From NCBI GenBank assembly GCA_947493005.1, contig CANLOY010000005.1:1-64000 (forward strand): 64,000 nucleotides of DNA, in the 5' to 3' direction. This stretch comes from an uncultured Roseivirga sp. GTDB taxonomy: Bacteria > Bacteroidota > Bacteroidia > Cytophagales > Cyclobacteriaceae. Below are positions 30,139 through 39,317 of the stretch, in pieces. The position numbers and the translations under genes were made by a program. Below the pieces are notes generated by a model. The model saw nothing but the letters and a program-made list of their open reading frames with translations. It did no database searches and was not told the DNA's origin. Position 1 is the stretch's first letter. Each line of letters starts with the position of its first letter.

Positions 30139-30170
30139 ACGTCTTTTCGAACAAAGAGAGAAATCTGTTC
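30139..30170. repeat. Half of a dispersed palindromic repeat
   Basis: ACGTCTTTTCGAACAAAGAG then AGAAATCTGTTC matches the left arm of the palindromic family at 2511-2569 and in the 236-base array; the right arm is missing or reduced. It lies nine bases after the stop of the Crp/Fnr gene, in a 173-base gap with nothing else visible. Confidence 0.5.
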
Positions 30171-30178
30171 AAAGAAAA

Positions 30179-30730
30179 CTACAGCTTTACTTTTGCCCTA
30201 ACCCTGCTTAATGTTTCAGGAGTCATGCCTAGATAAGAGGCGATATGCTTGAGCGGAAAACGTTGAATAATCTCAGGGCAATCATTCATAAGCTTGAGGT
30301 ATTTTTCTTGTGGAGAGTTGAGATTTTCATATTCATTTGATTCTTCCAATACTTTTCCCAACCTGAAAAATGACGGTGACTTTGCAATAAGCTCATGTGC
30401 CTTTTTCATGTGAAGAGATAATAACTCACAGTCCTCACAAGCCTGGATACAATACTCTGAAGGTTTCTGACTTGTGAAACTACTTCTATCTAGCACCCAG
30501 TCATTTTCAAGAAAGAGATTTTTAGTATGCTCGGTATAACCATCAAGGCTTTTAAAGTGCCTTAAACTCCCTTTGTTTACAAAGTAAATATGTTGACTGA
30601 CAGCACCAGTCTTAAGCACAAATTCATTCTTTTTTAATGCTCGTATTTCTAAATGTGCAATAAGTACGTTCTGCTCCTCTTTCGAAAAACTACCGAATTG
30701 CTTTATTGACTCTAGAATTTGCTGGAACAT
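30179..30730 (-). CDS. Crp/Fnr-family transcriptional regulator
   Basis: A 183-residue regulator with an N-terminal cyclic-nucleotide-binding-type beta-roll (about 20-115; KKNEFVLKTGAVSQHIYFVNKGSLR) and a C-terminal helix-turn-helix (FPLKHIASYLGMTPETLSRVRAKV). It has no Fe-S cysteine set, so it is not Fnr; the cAMP-contact residues are not conserved, which is usual in this Bacteroidota subgroup. A TTG nine bases upstream could also start it, but the ATG at 30730 is preferred. It ends in the half palindromic repeat. The target is not evident. Confidence 0.88.
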   Translation of the reverse strand: MFQQILESIKQFGSFSKEEQNVLIAHLEIRALKKNEFVLKTGAVSQHIYFVNKGSLRHFKSLDGYTEHTKNLFLENDWVLDRSSFTSQKPSEYCIQACEDCELLSLHMKKAHELIAKSPSFFRLGKVLEESNEYENLNSPQEKYLKLMNDCPEIIQRFPLKHIASYLGMTPETLSRVRAKVKL

Positions 30731-30754
30731 GATCAGCAAGATAGGGCTTAGGAT

Positions 30755-32293
30755 TTATCCCGCCCACCCTTCTCTGTCTAAACTTCTGTATTGGATGGCT
30801 TCTGCCAGGTGTTCTATTTTTATGTTGTCGCTTTCTGCAAGGTCAGCTATAGTTCTACTGACTTTTAAAATGCGGTCATAGGCCCTGGCTGAAAGCCCCA
30901 GTCTTTCCATTGCTTTTTTTAGCAGTGTTCTTCCAGCATCATTGATCTGACAAACTTCTTTCACCATCTGACTTCCCATCATGGCATTGGAATGTATACC
31001 CTGACTTTGGAACCGCTGTTGCTGTATTTCCCTTGCTTTGATTACCCTTTCTCTTATGGTTAAACTGCTTTCTGCCTTTCTATTTTGGGTCATCTCATCA
31101 AATGAAACGGGAGTAACTTCCACATGTAAGTCAATACGATCCAACAAAGGTCCACTTACTTTGTTGAGATAACGTTGAACTTGTCCCGACCCGCAAACAC
31201 ACTCTTTTTCAGGATGGTTGTAATACCCACAAGGGCAAGGGTTCATACTAGCAATGAGCATGAAGTTGGTTGGGAAGTCGATTGATATTTTAGCCCGACT
31301 AATGGTTACTTTCCTTTCTTCCAAAGGTTGGCGCATTACCTCCAGCACAGTTCTTTTAAATTCTGGCAACTCATCTAAAAACAATATTCCGTTATGTGCC
31401 AAAGAAATTTCACCGGGCTGAGGAATTCCACCACCTCCAACAAGAGCGACATCTGAAATAGTATGATGAGGGCTTCTAAAAGGCCTTTGGGTAACTAGTT
31501 CTGCATTGGCTCCAAGCCTTCCAGCAACTGAATGAATTTTAGTAGTTTCTAGTGCCTCATGTAAACTAAGAGGAGGAAGGATGGAAGGTAGCCGTTTGGC
31601 TAGCATGGTTTTTCCAGCACCGGGAGGCCCAATCATGATTGCATTATGTCCGCCAGCAGCGGCAATTTCCAGCGCACGCTTAATATTTTCCTGGCCTTGA
31701 ACATGAGAAAAATCTGCCTCAAATTTGTCCAGGTTTTCAAAGAAGTGCTCTCTGGTATCATAAACAACAGGTTCGATTTTCGTTTTACCATCAAGGAAAG
31801 CTATAGCCTCTGCAAGCTGGTTTACTCCAATTACATCAAGATCATTGACAATGGCTGCTTCATTGGCATTTTCCTCTGGCAGAATAAAGCCTTTGAATCC
31901 TTTCTTTCTGGCTTCAATAGCGATTGGAAGTGCTCCTTTAATTGGCCTGAGTGTACCATCCAGCGCCAACTCTCCCATAATTACATACTGCTCGAGGTCG
32001 GGTGCATCGATTTGTCCTGAAGATTTAAGTACACCAAGTGCTATGGGGAGGTCATAGGAAGAGCCTTCTTTTCGGATATCAGCCGGAGCCATATTGACCA
32101 CCACCTTTCTTCGAGGCATCCGATAATTGAGATACTTAAAGACGGATTCAATACGGTGCTGACTTTCCTTTACTGCATTGTCGGGCAGTCCTGAAAGATG
32201 AAATTTAGTTCCGTCAACAATGTTGACTTCAATTGTTATTATTTGGGCATCGACACCGAAAACGGCACTGCCATAGCCTTTACTTAGAATCAA
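30755..32293 (-). CDS. yifB: YifB/ComM-family Mg-chelatase-like AAA ATPase
   Basis: A 512-residue protein: an N-terminal Lon-protease-like domain (about 1-170), a AAA+ Mg-chelatase module with Walker [18 protein letters not shown] (about residue 222) and [10 protein letters not shown] Walker B, a cysteine group CPCGYY...CVCGSG (about 352-368), and the C-terminal lid. In ComM the protein is a hexameric helicase that promotes branch migration during natural transformation. The start is TTG and overlaps the end of gmhA by 14 bases; I chose it because the N-terminus ([15 protein letters not shown]) then matches the family. Confidence 0.92.
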   Translation of the reverse strand: MILSKGYGSAVFGVDAQIITIEVNIVDGTKFHLSGLPDNAVKESQHRIESVFKYLNYRMPRRKVVVNMAPADIRKEGSSYDLPIALGVLKSSGQIDAPDLEQYVIMGELALDGTLRPIKGALPIAIEARKKGFKGFILPEENANEAAIVNDLDVIGVNQLAEAIAFLDGKTKIEPVVYDTREHFFENLDKFEADFSHVQGQENIKRALEIAAAGGHNAIMIGPPGAGKTMLAKRLPSILPPLSLHEALETTKIHSVAGRLGANAELVTQRPFRSPHHTISDVALVGGGGIPQPGEISLAHNGILFLDELPEFKRTVLEVMRQPLEERKVTISRAKISIDFPTNFMLIASMNPCPCGYYNHPEKECVCGSGQVQRYLNKVSGPLLDRIDLHVEVTPVSFDEMTQNRKAESSLTIRERVIKAREIQQQRFQSQGIHSNAMMGSQMVKEVCQINDAGRTLLKKAMERLGLSARAYDRILKVSRTIADLAESDNIKIEHLAEAIQYRSLDREGWAG

Positions 32294-32867
32294 TTGTGTG
32301 TTTTTCTATCAGTTGAATCAATATATGAATCACCTTGATATGGATTTCCTGAATGCGATCGGCAAAGCCTATATGTGGAACACGGATTTCTACATCGACC
32401 AGATCAGCCAATTCTCCTCCGTTTTTTCCTGTTAAAGCCACTACCTTCATTTTCTTTTGTCTGGCCATTTCTGCTGCACGTAATACGTTTTTTGAATTGC
32501 CACTAGTACTAATTCCCAACAAAACATCGCCTTCACTGCCTAGTCCTTCTATATATCTGGAAAAGATAAAGTCATAGCCAAAGTCATTAGATACACATGA
32601 CATATGACTGGGGTCGGAAATTGCAATAGCTGCTAAGGCCTTTCTGTTTTCGCGATATCTTCCAGTCAGTTCTTCTGCAAAATGCATGGCATCACAATGT
32701 GAACCACCATTTCCGCAAGAGAAAATCTTCCCCCCCGAATTGATGGCTTCAGACATCATTAGTGCGGCTTGTTCTATCTGGGATAGATTGTTTTCATTGC
32801 TCAAAAACTGATCTAATACTTTAGCTGCTTCTTTAAGCTCTTCTAATATTAGCTGTTGGTTATCCAT
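32280..32867 (-). CDS. gmhA: Sedoheptulose-7-phosphate isomerase GmhA
   Basis: SIS-fold isomerase of 195 residues that converts D-sedoheptulose 7-phosphate to D-glycero-D-manno-heptose 7-phosphate for LPS-type heptose. The sugar-phosphate loop and catalytic region are visible: [36 protein letters not shown] and the active-site end [16 protein letters not shown]. The protein matches E. coli GmhA over long stretches as I remember it. None of the following heptose genes (hldE, gmhB, hldD) is in this window. It overlaps yifB, which follows on the same strand. 71 bases separate it from the ABC exporter gene. Confidence 0.95.
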   Translation of the reverse strand: MDNQQLILEELKEAAKVLDQFLSNENNLSQIEQAALMMSEAINSGGKIFSCGNGGSHCDAMHFAEELTGRYRENRKALAAIAISDPSHMSCVSNDFGYDFIFSRYIEGLGSEGDVLLGISTSGNSKNVLRAAEMARQKKMKVVALTGKNGGELADLVDVEIRVPHIGFADRIQEIHIKVIHILIQLIEKHTIDSK

Positions 32868-32938
32868 GTTATCAAGATTAATGGAAGAAAATCATTATTT
32901 ATTAATAAGGCAAAAAAAACAGCTGTATAACCTATTAG

Positions 32939-34771
32939 TTAAACAGATTGCATGTTAATCAGCTTATTGTAGATGCCTTTTTGTCTTATGAGTTCCTCAT
33001 GGGTGCCTTGCTCAACAATCTGCCCCTTGTCCATGACCAGAATTAGGTCAGCATGCTGAATAGTACTTAATCGGTGAGCGATCACTAAAGAAGTTCTGTT
33101 CTTCATCAGGTTAGTCAGTGCCTCTTGAACCAGTTTCTCAGATTCAGTATCCAGAGCTGAAGTAGCTTCATCTAGAATCAGAATAGGAGGGTTCTTCATG
33201 ATGGCTCTTGCAATGCTTAAGCGCTGTCTTTGTCCTCCTGATAATTTTCCGCCTCGTTCTCCAACGCTGGTGTTGTACCCATCCTCCAGCTCCATGATGA
33301 AGTTATGTGCATTAGCAATTTTGGCAGCTTTAATAATATCGTCTTCCTCTGCATCAGGCATTGCAAAGGCAATGTTCTTTGCCACCGAATCATTAAACAG
33401 TATAGACTCCTGAGTCACAATGCCCATCAGACTTCTCAGGGAATCTATTTCAATATCTTTTATCGGAGTTCCGTCAATAAGTATTTCTCCTTGAGTGGTA
33501 TCATAAAACCGAGGAACAAGGTCGGCCAAAGTAGATTTACCAGCACCAGATGAACCTACTAATGCTATGGTTTGTCCTTTATTGATTTTTAGGTTGACCC
33601 GCTTCAATACGGCTTCTTTCTCATAAGTAAAGCCTACATTCTTGAACTCTATAGAAGTATCGAATGAAGACTTCTCAACAGGACTAGCTGCGTTCTGAAT
33701 CTGTGGCTGCTCATCTATTAATCGGAAAATCCGCTCTGCCGAAGCCATTCCACGTTGAATGCTGCTAATGGATTGAGAGATACTTTTAGCCGGACTAAGA
33801 ATCTGACTAAAAACTATGAGATAAACAAAAAGCCCTTCGCCATCCAGTGGCGTTTCTTTGTTTAAAACTAAATTTCCACCCACCACTAAAAGAGTAGCAA
33901 CAACCAAAATGCCCAAGAACTCAGATATTGGTGAGGCGAGTTCGTTTTTTCTGGCCATAGAAACACTGATTTTCCTATAGTTTCTGGTTTCATTCTCAAA
34001 CATGTCACCAACATAACCACGTGCATTAAAGGCCTTAATTACTCGCATTCCTCCAAAAACCTCGTCCATCAGATTGACAATTCGACCAAGGCTTTCTTGA
34101 ATTAGAATTGCTTTTTTCTTCAGTCTTTTAACAATTTCCGATATTATCAGACCCATAACAGGGAAGAAAACTAAGGTGAATAGTGTTAATTGAACAGAAG
34201 TATTAAATAGGAATATGAGGTAAACGATTATAGTCGCAGGTTCGCGGAAAAATACCTTGATTGAGCTCATTAAAGTAACTTCAATCTCTTGTACATCATT
34301 AGTCATGCGAGACATAATGTCTCCTTTTCTTTCTCCGGCAAAGAATCCAAGATGAAGCTTAGATGTATTATTAAAGACTTTATTTCTGATTTTTTCGATC
34401 AAATCAGCCCTCATATAGCCCATGATTACATTGGAGATATATGTAAACAAACTTGCTAATAGAGCTGAAACTCCAATAACCGTACTCACATAGATAAGCA
34501 TACTGCTTTTCCCATAGGTGTCTCTGAAATTGATCAATTCCTGATAAAAAGAAGCTTTAAAAAACTTAAGACCAAAGCTTAAACCTTCTGTATCTGCTAG
34601 AGCTAGTAGTTCTTCTTCTTTTTTTGTTTCGAAAATTACTGTAAAAAGAGGCTCCAAAAGGGCTAGCCTAGTTAAACCAAAGATGATGGCTAGAAGTGCG
34701 AAGACAACGTATTGTGGGAAGTACCTATGGTAAGGCTTGGCAAATGAAATTATTCGGCCGTAAGTGCTCAT
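32939..34771 (-). CDS. MsbA-type ABC exporter (lipid or drug flippase)
   Basis: A 610-residue half-transporter that works as a dimer. The N-terminal membrane domain has six helices (about 20-340); the nucleotide-binding domain has Walker A GSSGAGKSTLADL (about 407), signature LSGGQRQRLSIARA (about 510) and Walker B ILILDEATSALD (about 533), then LVIAHRLSTI. The closest group is MsbA-like exporters for lipid A or lipopolysaccharide cores, but multidrug exporters look the same. Sitting beside gmhA fits an LPS role, as an inference. The 48-base gap downstream precedes the RemB-like gene on the same strand. Confidence 0.92.
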   Translation of the reverse strand: MSTYGRIISFAKPYHRYFPQYVVFALLAIIFGLTRLALLEPLFTVIFETKKEEELLALADTEGLSFGLKFFKASFYQELINFRDTYGKSSMLIYVSTVIGVSALLASLFTYISNVIMGYMRADLIEKIRNKVFNNTSKLHLGFFAGERKGDIMSRMTNDVQEIEVTLMSSIKVFFREPATIIVYLIFLFNTSVQLTLFTLVFFPVMGLIISEIVKRLKKKAILIQESLGRIVNLMDEVFGGMRVIKAFNARGYVGDMFENETRNYRKISVSMARKNELASPISEFLGILVVATLLVVGGNLVLNKETPLDGEGLFVYLIVFSQILSPAKSISQSISSIQRGMASAERIFRLIDEQPQIQNAASPVEKSSFDTSIEFKNVGFTYEKEAVLKRVNLKINKGQTIALVGSSGAGKSTLADLVPRFYDTTQGEILIDGTPIKDIEIDSLRSLMGIVTQESILFNDSVAKNIAFAMPDAEEDDIIKAAKIANAHNFIMELEDGYNTSVGERGGKLSGGQRQRLSIARAIMKNPPILILDEATSALDTESEKLVQEALTNLMKNRTSLVIAHRLSTIQHADLILVMDKGQIVEQGTHEELIRQKGIYNKLINMQSV

Positions 34772-34818
34772 ATGCTATAATCAGCGGGCAAGTTATGTAT
34801 AATTCTCTGAATTAAGGA

Positions 34819-36477
34819 CTAGAATTCATGCTCCCGTTGTGGAAGGTTCCATCTGAGCGAAAGCATGGTCATAAAAGTGCTTGACGATCTGGTTTCAATT
34901 TCGCTGTCAAAGTTTCTGTAAACGTTTTTCAAGTCTATAAACAAGTTTTGTAACAACATATAAGAACCGGTTAACTCCAGGTAAGTATTTGTTGTGGCTA
35001 CTCCCTGTCCAATTAGTATTCCCGTTTGGGCAACACGTGTGTCTGTGTCTAATAGTGGATTACCTCCAAAGTTGAGCCCGTCCCTGTCAGCACCAAACTT
35101 GGTTCGTATTAGTTTTCCGTATACAGATAGCTTATTGAGAGGCTGATAAACACCGGCAAGTACTATTTCTTTAAAGTTAGATCCCATAGGGTGAGCTAAA
35201 GGATTTCGAGTATTAGTATAACTTAGTTGTGGATCTTCGTGAGCATAGAAGTAAGGTCTAGAAATATTAGACTCTACCTGAAGGTCAAGTGTAGGAATGT
35301 TAAAAGCATCGATCACTTTAACACCCAGTTGGGTTCCGAACTTTATTTCCCAACCCTTGGCTCCGGAACGTAAAGCGTCAATTTCAAAGTCATCAAAAAT
35401 CAGTTGACCATAAAACCTTGCTTTTCCTTTGAAGTTGAAATTGAAGTCAGCAGAAATTAAGACATTATCAGGGCTGCCTCTGAACAATTCTGTGGCCCTT
35501 AAGAATATAATGGGATTAAAATATTCTATCTGGGCATCTCTGGTGATAATATATTCTGAGACGCCTACATTAAACTTGGGAGTTATATCCAGTCCAAACC
35601 TATGCATGGCAAAAAACTTGGTAGGGTAATCTCCCTCATCAGGAAAGCCTTGATTAAAGACGATGTCTGATGTCATTTGCGCAAACATATTAGTGTACTG
35701 GAACCTGCCAATTCTTGTGTTCACCTTTCCGAAGACAAAAGGACTTGAAAAATCGGACATAATCATCGATCTCAGCCCATTCCCTATAAATTGTTTGTCG
35801 TATCCTGCTTGCACATCTATACTCTTGGTCAGATTGAAAGTAACATACCCCCTTGCATGAAAGTAATCGAAGCCATCATCTTTGAACCTTTTCCAGAAAG
35901 CCTCATAAGGCAATGTGCCATTTGGAAAAACCCTGGAAGCTACATAATCAGGGAAAATGGACTGAGTAGTACTTAGAAAAGTGTAGAAACCGATTTTATC
36001 ATCGATCATTCCTTGTGCCTCTACACCTCTTGTATTATTGAATAAGGAATTCTCTGCTTCCTGATCTTTTCCAACACCAAAGTTCAATACTGGATTAACT
36101 CTGAGTGTAAGGGCATCATTCTGGAAATAATAGAAATCGGATTTCTTTTTATAAAACTTTGCCCACCAGTCTTTATCGTTTTTGTTGTAAGGCGAGTCTG
36201 TCCATTCCCAGTTATCGTTCATCAAGTATTCGAAGTTGAACTTATCCTGAGGAGAGAATTTTTCATATTTGTCAGCAATCTTTAAAAGGAAATTAGAAAG
36301 GTCTACCCTTCTAATGGGCTTGAAAGTGGTCTGAAGCAGATTGTCTTTATCTCCGTATTTAATCTGGAACCTATCTATTAAATGATAATAATCTCTGTTG
36401 TAAGGAATAAAAGTGCTCTGCGCCTGAATCAAACCCTGAGCCAGTACAATGAATAGTAAGATGAGTAGCTTTTTCAT
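34819..36477 (-). CDS. RemB/Wzi-like outer-membrane beta-barrel protein
   Basis: A 552-residue exported protein with signal peptide (MKKLLILLFIVLAQGLIQAQ) and many amphipathic strands with aromatic ends, for example VQAGYDKQFIGNGLRSMIMS and RFYGQLIFDDFEID, ending in MTMLSLRWNLPQREHEF. The pattern (RDYYHLIDRFQIKYG near the N-terminus; long barrel) matches capsule-assembly Wzi and the gliding protein RemB of Bacteroidota. A start seven codons upstream exists, but 36477 puts the signal peptide at the N-terminus. The gene precedes an LPS-type exporter on the same strand, which fits a surface-polysaccharide link. Confidence 0.8.
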   Translation of the reverse strand: MKKLLILLFIVLAQGLIQAQSTFIPYNRDYYHLIDRFQIKYGDKDNLLQTTFKPIRRVDLSNFLLKIADKYEKFSPQDKFNFEYLMNDNWEWTDSPYNKNDKDWWAKFYKKKSDFYYFQNDALTLRVNPVLNFGVGKDQEAENSLFNNTRGVEAQGMIDDKIGFYTFLSTTQSIFPDYVASRVFPNGTLPYEAFWKRFKDDGFDYFHARGYVTFNLTKSIDVQAGYDKQFIGNGLRSMIMSDFSSPFVFGKVNTRIGRFQYTNMFAQMTSDIVFNQGFPDEGDYPTKFFAMHRFGLDITPKFNVGVSEYIITRDAQIEYFNPIIFLRATELFRGSPDNVLISADFNFNFKGKARFYGQLIFDDFEIDALRSGAKGWEIKFGTQLGVKVIDAFNIPTLDLQVESNISRPYFYAHEDPQLSYTNTRNPLAHPMGSNFKEIVLAGVYQPLNKLSVYGKLIRTKFGADRDGLNFGGNPLLDTDTRVAQTGILIGQGVATTNTYLELTGSYMLLQNLFIDLKNVYRNFDSEIETRSSSTFMTMLSLRWNLPQREHEF

Positions 36478-36571
36478 ATAGGTATATAGAAGTCGCAAGA
36501 TAGTGACTTGATTGATTTTAGGGCGCTAAAAATCTGGTGAGGAGATTTCTTTGAATTATAAAACTAATAAA

Positions 36572-36603
36572 TTTGTGAAATATTCTGCAAGTCACTACAT
36601 TTG
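36572..36603 (+). promoter_or_regulatory. Bacteroidota-type promoter of rpmE
   Basis: A TTTG element at 36572-36575, 20 bases, then TACATTTG at 36596-36603 match the Bacteroidota consensus TTTG-N19/20-TAnnTTTG. The rpmE ATG is 33 bases further on, which leaves a leader of about 28 bases. Confidence 0.75.
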
Positions 36604-36636
36604 CAGTCCTTTTTGAGGGAAGTAAATCTGAAAGCA

Positions 36637-36882
36637 ATGAAAAACGACATTCATCCTGAATATAAACCAGTTATCTTTTACGATACATCTAGTGAATTCA
36701 AATTCATGACAAAGTCTACAATGACTTCTAGTGAAACTATTGAGTGGGAAGACGGTAATACTTACCCATTAATTAAAGTTGAGGTTTCTTCAGCTTCACA
36801 TCCATTCTATACTGGTAAGAAACTATTTGTGGATACTGCTGGTAGAGTTGAGAAATTCAACAGAAGATACAAGAAGAAATAG
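36637..36882 (+). CDS. rpmE: 50S ribosomal protein L31, type B
   Basis: An 81-residue ribosomal protein of the large subunit at the central protuberance. [19 protein letters not shown] and [18 protein letters not shown] are the L31B hallmarks. It lacks the CxxC zinc ligands of type A, so it is the zinc-independent form. An in-frame TTG at 36601 lies inside the promoter -7 element and cannot be the start, so I chose the ATG at 36637. It is transcribed alone and ends at a strong terminator. Confidence 0.97.
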   Translation: MKNDIHPEYKPVIFYDTSSEFKFMTKSTMTSSETIEWEDGNTYPLIKVEVSSASHPFYTGKKLFVDTAGRVEKFNRRYKKK

Positions 36883-36907
36883 TTCAGGATATAAAATTCA
36901 ATTAACG

Positions 36908-36946
36908 AAGTCTCCATGCGGTTAAGCTGGAGACTTTTTTATTTTT
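36908..36946 (+). terminator. Intrinsic terminator after rpmE
   Basis: Stem AAGTCTCCA / TGGAGACTT with an 11-base loop followed by a T-rich tract. The downstream gene begins four bases after the T tract, so its transcription depends on a promoter inside the rpmE region or on readthrough. Confidence 0.85.
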
Positions 36947-36950
36947 GTGC

Positions 36951-38102
36951 ATGGATATAACGCTTTTTGATCCTACCCAAATAAGGCTTAATCTTTTGCC
37001 TTTCACATTTACCAGACCTGTTGCTGAGATTAGAATAGGTATTCTTAAGATATCTGAGAAGTGGAAGAAGTACGGATTCAATGTTGGTTTTAAGACGGAA
37101 GAATATCTGAGCAATAAGTATCCTGGTTCTTCTGATTTAATGGTTAACGGAGCACTTTGCCCGAACCCATCACTTGTTGATGCTATTAAATCTATTCAAC
37201 CTAATCAAAGACTGGTAGCAGGTGAACAGGTTTTGGCTCAGACTGGAACGGGCTCAGAAGAAATCGTTTATGAGGGAGATTTCAGATTGATATCTAATCC
37301 CTGGGAAATCTTTCTCCATAACAGAGAACAAATTATAGCAGACTTTGAATTAATTACTCAAGGACGAGAATCTGCTGAGATCACCGATCCTCATACAATA
37401 GTCTATGGTAAGGAGAATGTATTTATTGAAGAAGGTGTCTCAATAAAAGCCGCAATCATTAATGCCGAAAAAGGCCCTGTTTACATTGGCAAGAATACTG
37501 AAATACATGAAGGTGTAACTATAAGAGGTGCTTTTGCTTTGTGCGAAGGCTCGCATGTAAATATGGGCTCCAAAATCAGAGGTGACTCTACAGTTGGTCC
37601 ATATTCAAGAGTGGGGGGAGAAGTAAGCAATTCAGTGATTTTTGGATACTCTAATAAAGGCCATGAAGGGTTCCTGGGTAACTCGGTTATAGGAGAATGG
37701 TGTAATCTCGGGGCAGATACGAATACTTCTAACTTGAAAAATAATTATGCTTCTGTAAAACTCTGGAGTTATGGAGCAGGAAGGTTTGCTGACACTGGCT
37801 TGCAGTTTTGTGGGCTGATGATGGGAGATCACGCCAAATGTGGAATTAACACTATGTTCAATACCGGAACTGTTGTTGGTGTTGGGGCAAATGTTTTCGG
37901 CCCAGGGTATCCACGAAACTTTGTTCCGTCATTTTCTTGGGGTGGAGCACAAGGTTTTACTACTTTTCAGTTAAGAAAATTTTATGAGGTGACTGAAGCT
38001 GTAATGACGCGAAGAGGTAAAACATTGGATGAAACAGAAAGGAGTATGCTTTCTGCAATATTTGAGTCAACTTCGGAAAACCGGATCTGGGAAAAGAAAT
38101 AA
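36951..38102 (+). CDS. GlmU-family nucleotidyltransferase/LbH protein
   Basis: A 383-residue protein with an N-terminal nucleotidyltransferase-like domain (LFDPTQIRLNLLPFTFTRPVAEIRIGIL, about 1-140) and a left-handed beta helix from about 140 to 330 (GPVYIGKNTEIHEGVTIRG, GAFALCEGSHVNMGSKIRG, SVIFGYSNKGHEG). Bacteroidota carry this GlmU-like protein in addition to true GlmU. The N-terminal G-x-G-T-R-M pyrophosphorylase signature is absent, so uridylyl transfer is doubtful; the hexapeptide part suggests acetyl or acyl transfer to a sugar nucleotide. It overlaps holB by one base. Confidence 0.85.
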   Translation: MDITLFDPTQIRLNLLPFTFTRPVAEIRIGILKISEKWKKYGFNVGFKTEEYLSNKYPGSSDLMVNGALCPNPSLVDAIKSIQPNQRLVAGEQVLAQTGTGSEEIVYEGDFRLISNPWEIFLHNREQIIADFELITQGRESAEITDPHTIVYGKENVFIEEGVSIKAAIINAEKGPVYIGKNTEIHEGVTIRGAFALCEGSHVNMGSKIRGDSTVGPYSRVGGEVSNSVIFGYSNKGHEGFLGNSVIGEWCNLGADTNTSNLKNNYASVKLWSYGAGRFADTGLQFCGLMMGDHAKCGINTMFNTGTVVGVGANVFGPGYPRNFVPSFSWGGAQGFTTFQLRKFYEVTEAVMTRRGKTLDETERSMLSAIFESTSENRIWEKK

Positions 38103-39223
38103 TGAGGTTTAGTGATATTCCTGGTTTAGTAAGTACAAAGCAAAAGCTAGTAGAAGCAGTTGCCAATAACCATGTGGCGCATGCGCAGCTTTTTGTTGGT
38201 GCCGAAGGTTCTGCCAATCTAGCTATGGCATTGGCTTTTTCTGCCTATTTAAACTGTGAAAATCGTTCGGGTGGAGATGCCTGTGGAGAATGCAGCTCAT
38301 GTCAGAAGAATGCCAAGTTCATTCACCCCGATGTTAACTTTATTTTTCCTTCAGCGGCCACCCCAAAACTGAAAAGGGAAGATGCCACCAGCGAGAAGTT
38401 CCTGACCGAATGGAGAACATTTCTCTCGGAATCGATCTATGGCAATGTTACGGACTGGAGTAATCACTTTGGCTGGGAGAATAAGCTATTGATGATTCCA
38501 AGACAGGAAAGTCGAAATATTATAAAAGCACTTTCACTAAAGGCATTTGAAGGAGAATTTAAAATCATGATTGTCTGGTTGCCGGAAATGATGAATTCTA
38601 ATGCTGCTAATGGCATACTGAAGATTCTTGAAGAGCCACCAGAGAAAACTATCTTTCTGATGGTGTCTAGCGATGCTAATAAGCTATTGACTACAATACT
38701 CTCCAGAACTCAACAACTACAAATCCCATCGTTTTCAGATGATGAAATAAAGGAAACTATTGCCTCAGATGAGCTCAGTGATGAACGAGCAGCTCAGATA
38801 GCTTACATGTCTGAAGGTAGCATGCGTACTGCTCTGCAAATGGTTACCGGACAAGACAATGAAACGCAGGAGTATTTTAAGAACTGGTTCAGACAATGCT
38901 TCACTTACAATTTTGCTGAGCTGACCAAAATGGCTGATGAGTTTCAGAAAAAAGGGAAGGAGTTTCAGAAAGAACTTTTGAATGTAGGTTCTAAAGTGAT
39001 GCGTGAAACGCTGATTAACACAGTGAATGCATCTGATATTTCGAGAATTCCAGAGCAAGAACTAGGTTTTGTTCAAAAGTTTGGATCTGTGTTTACTGCT
39101 GAGAAAATTATGGAAGTGTCACCAAAGTTGGATGAAGCTCAGTATCACATCGAAAGAAATGCTAACCCAAAGATTCTCTTTCTTGATTTATCTCTTACGA
39201 TTGCCCAAATTGCACGGGCTTAG
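38102..39223 (+). CDS. holB: DNA polymerase III subunit delta prime
   Basis: A 373-residue clamp-loader subunit. It has an AAA+ fold without a functional ATP site, the zinc motif CENRSGGDACGECSSCQ (about 51-67), and the sensor-type helix SNAANGILKILEEPPEKTIF, with LSRTQQL after it. It opens the sliding clamp with tau/gamma and delta at the replication fork. The start codon shares one base with the stop of the GlmU-like gene, so the two are co-transcribed. Standard length for Bacteroidota. Confidence 0.93.
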   Translation: MRFSDIPGLVSTKQKLVEAVANNHVAHAQLFVGAEGSANLAMALAFSAYLNCENRSGGDACGECSSCQKNAKFIHPDVNFIFPSAATPKLKREDATSEKFLTEWRTFLSESIYGNVTDWSNHFGWENKLLMIPRQESRNIIKALSLKAFEGEFKIMIVWLPEMMNSNAANGILKILEEPPEKTIFLMVSSDANKLLTTILSRTQQLQIPSFSDDEIKETIASDELSDERAAQIAYMSEGSMRTALQMVTGQDNETQEYFKNWFRQCFTYNFAELTKMADEFQKKGKEFQKELLNVGSKVMRETLINTVNASDISRIPEQELGFVQKFGSVFTAEKIMEVSPKLDEAQYHIERNANPKILFLDLSLTIAQIARA

Positions 39224-39317
39224 GGCAATCGCCTGAATAAACAGCATTTTGATCCCAAGTGAATTGCTGAACTATCGGCTATTGAAGAATTAAAAGCGGA
39301 AGCAAATCAAAGACTTC

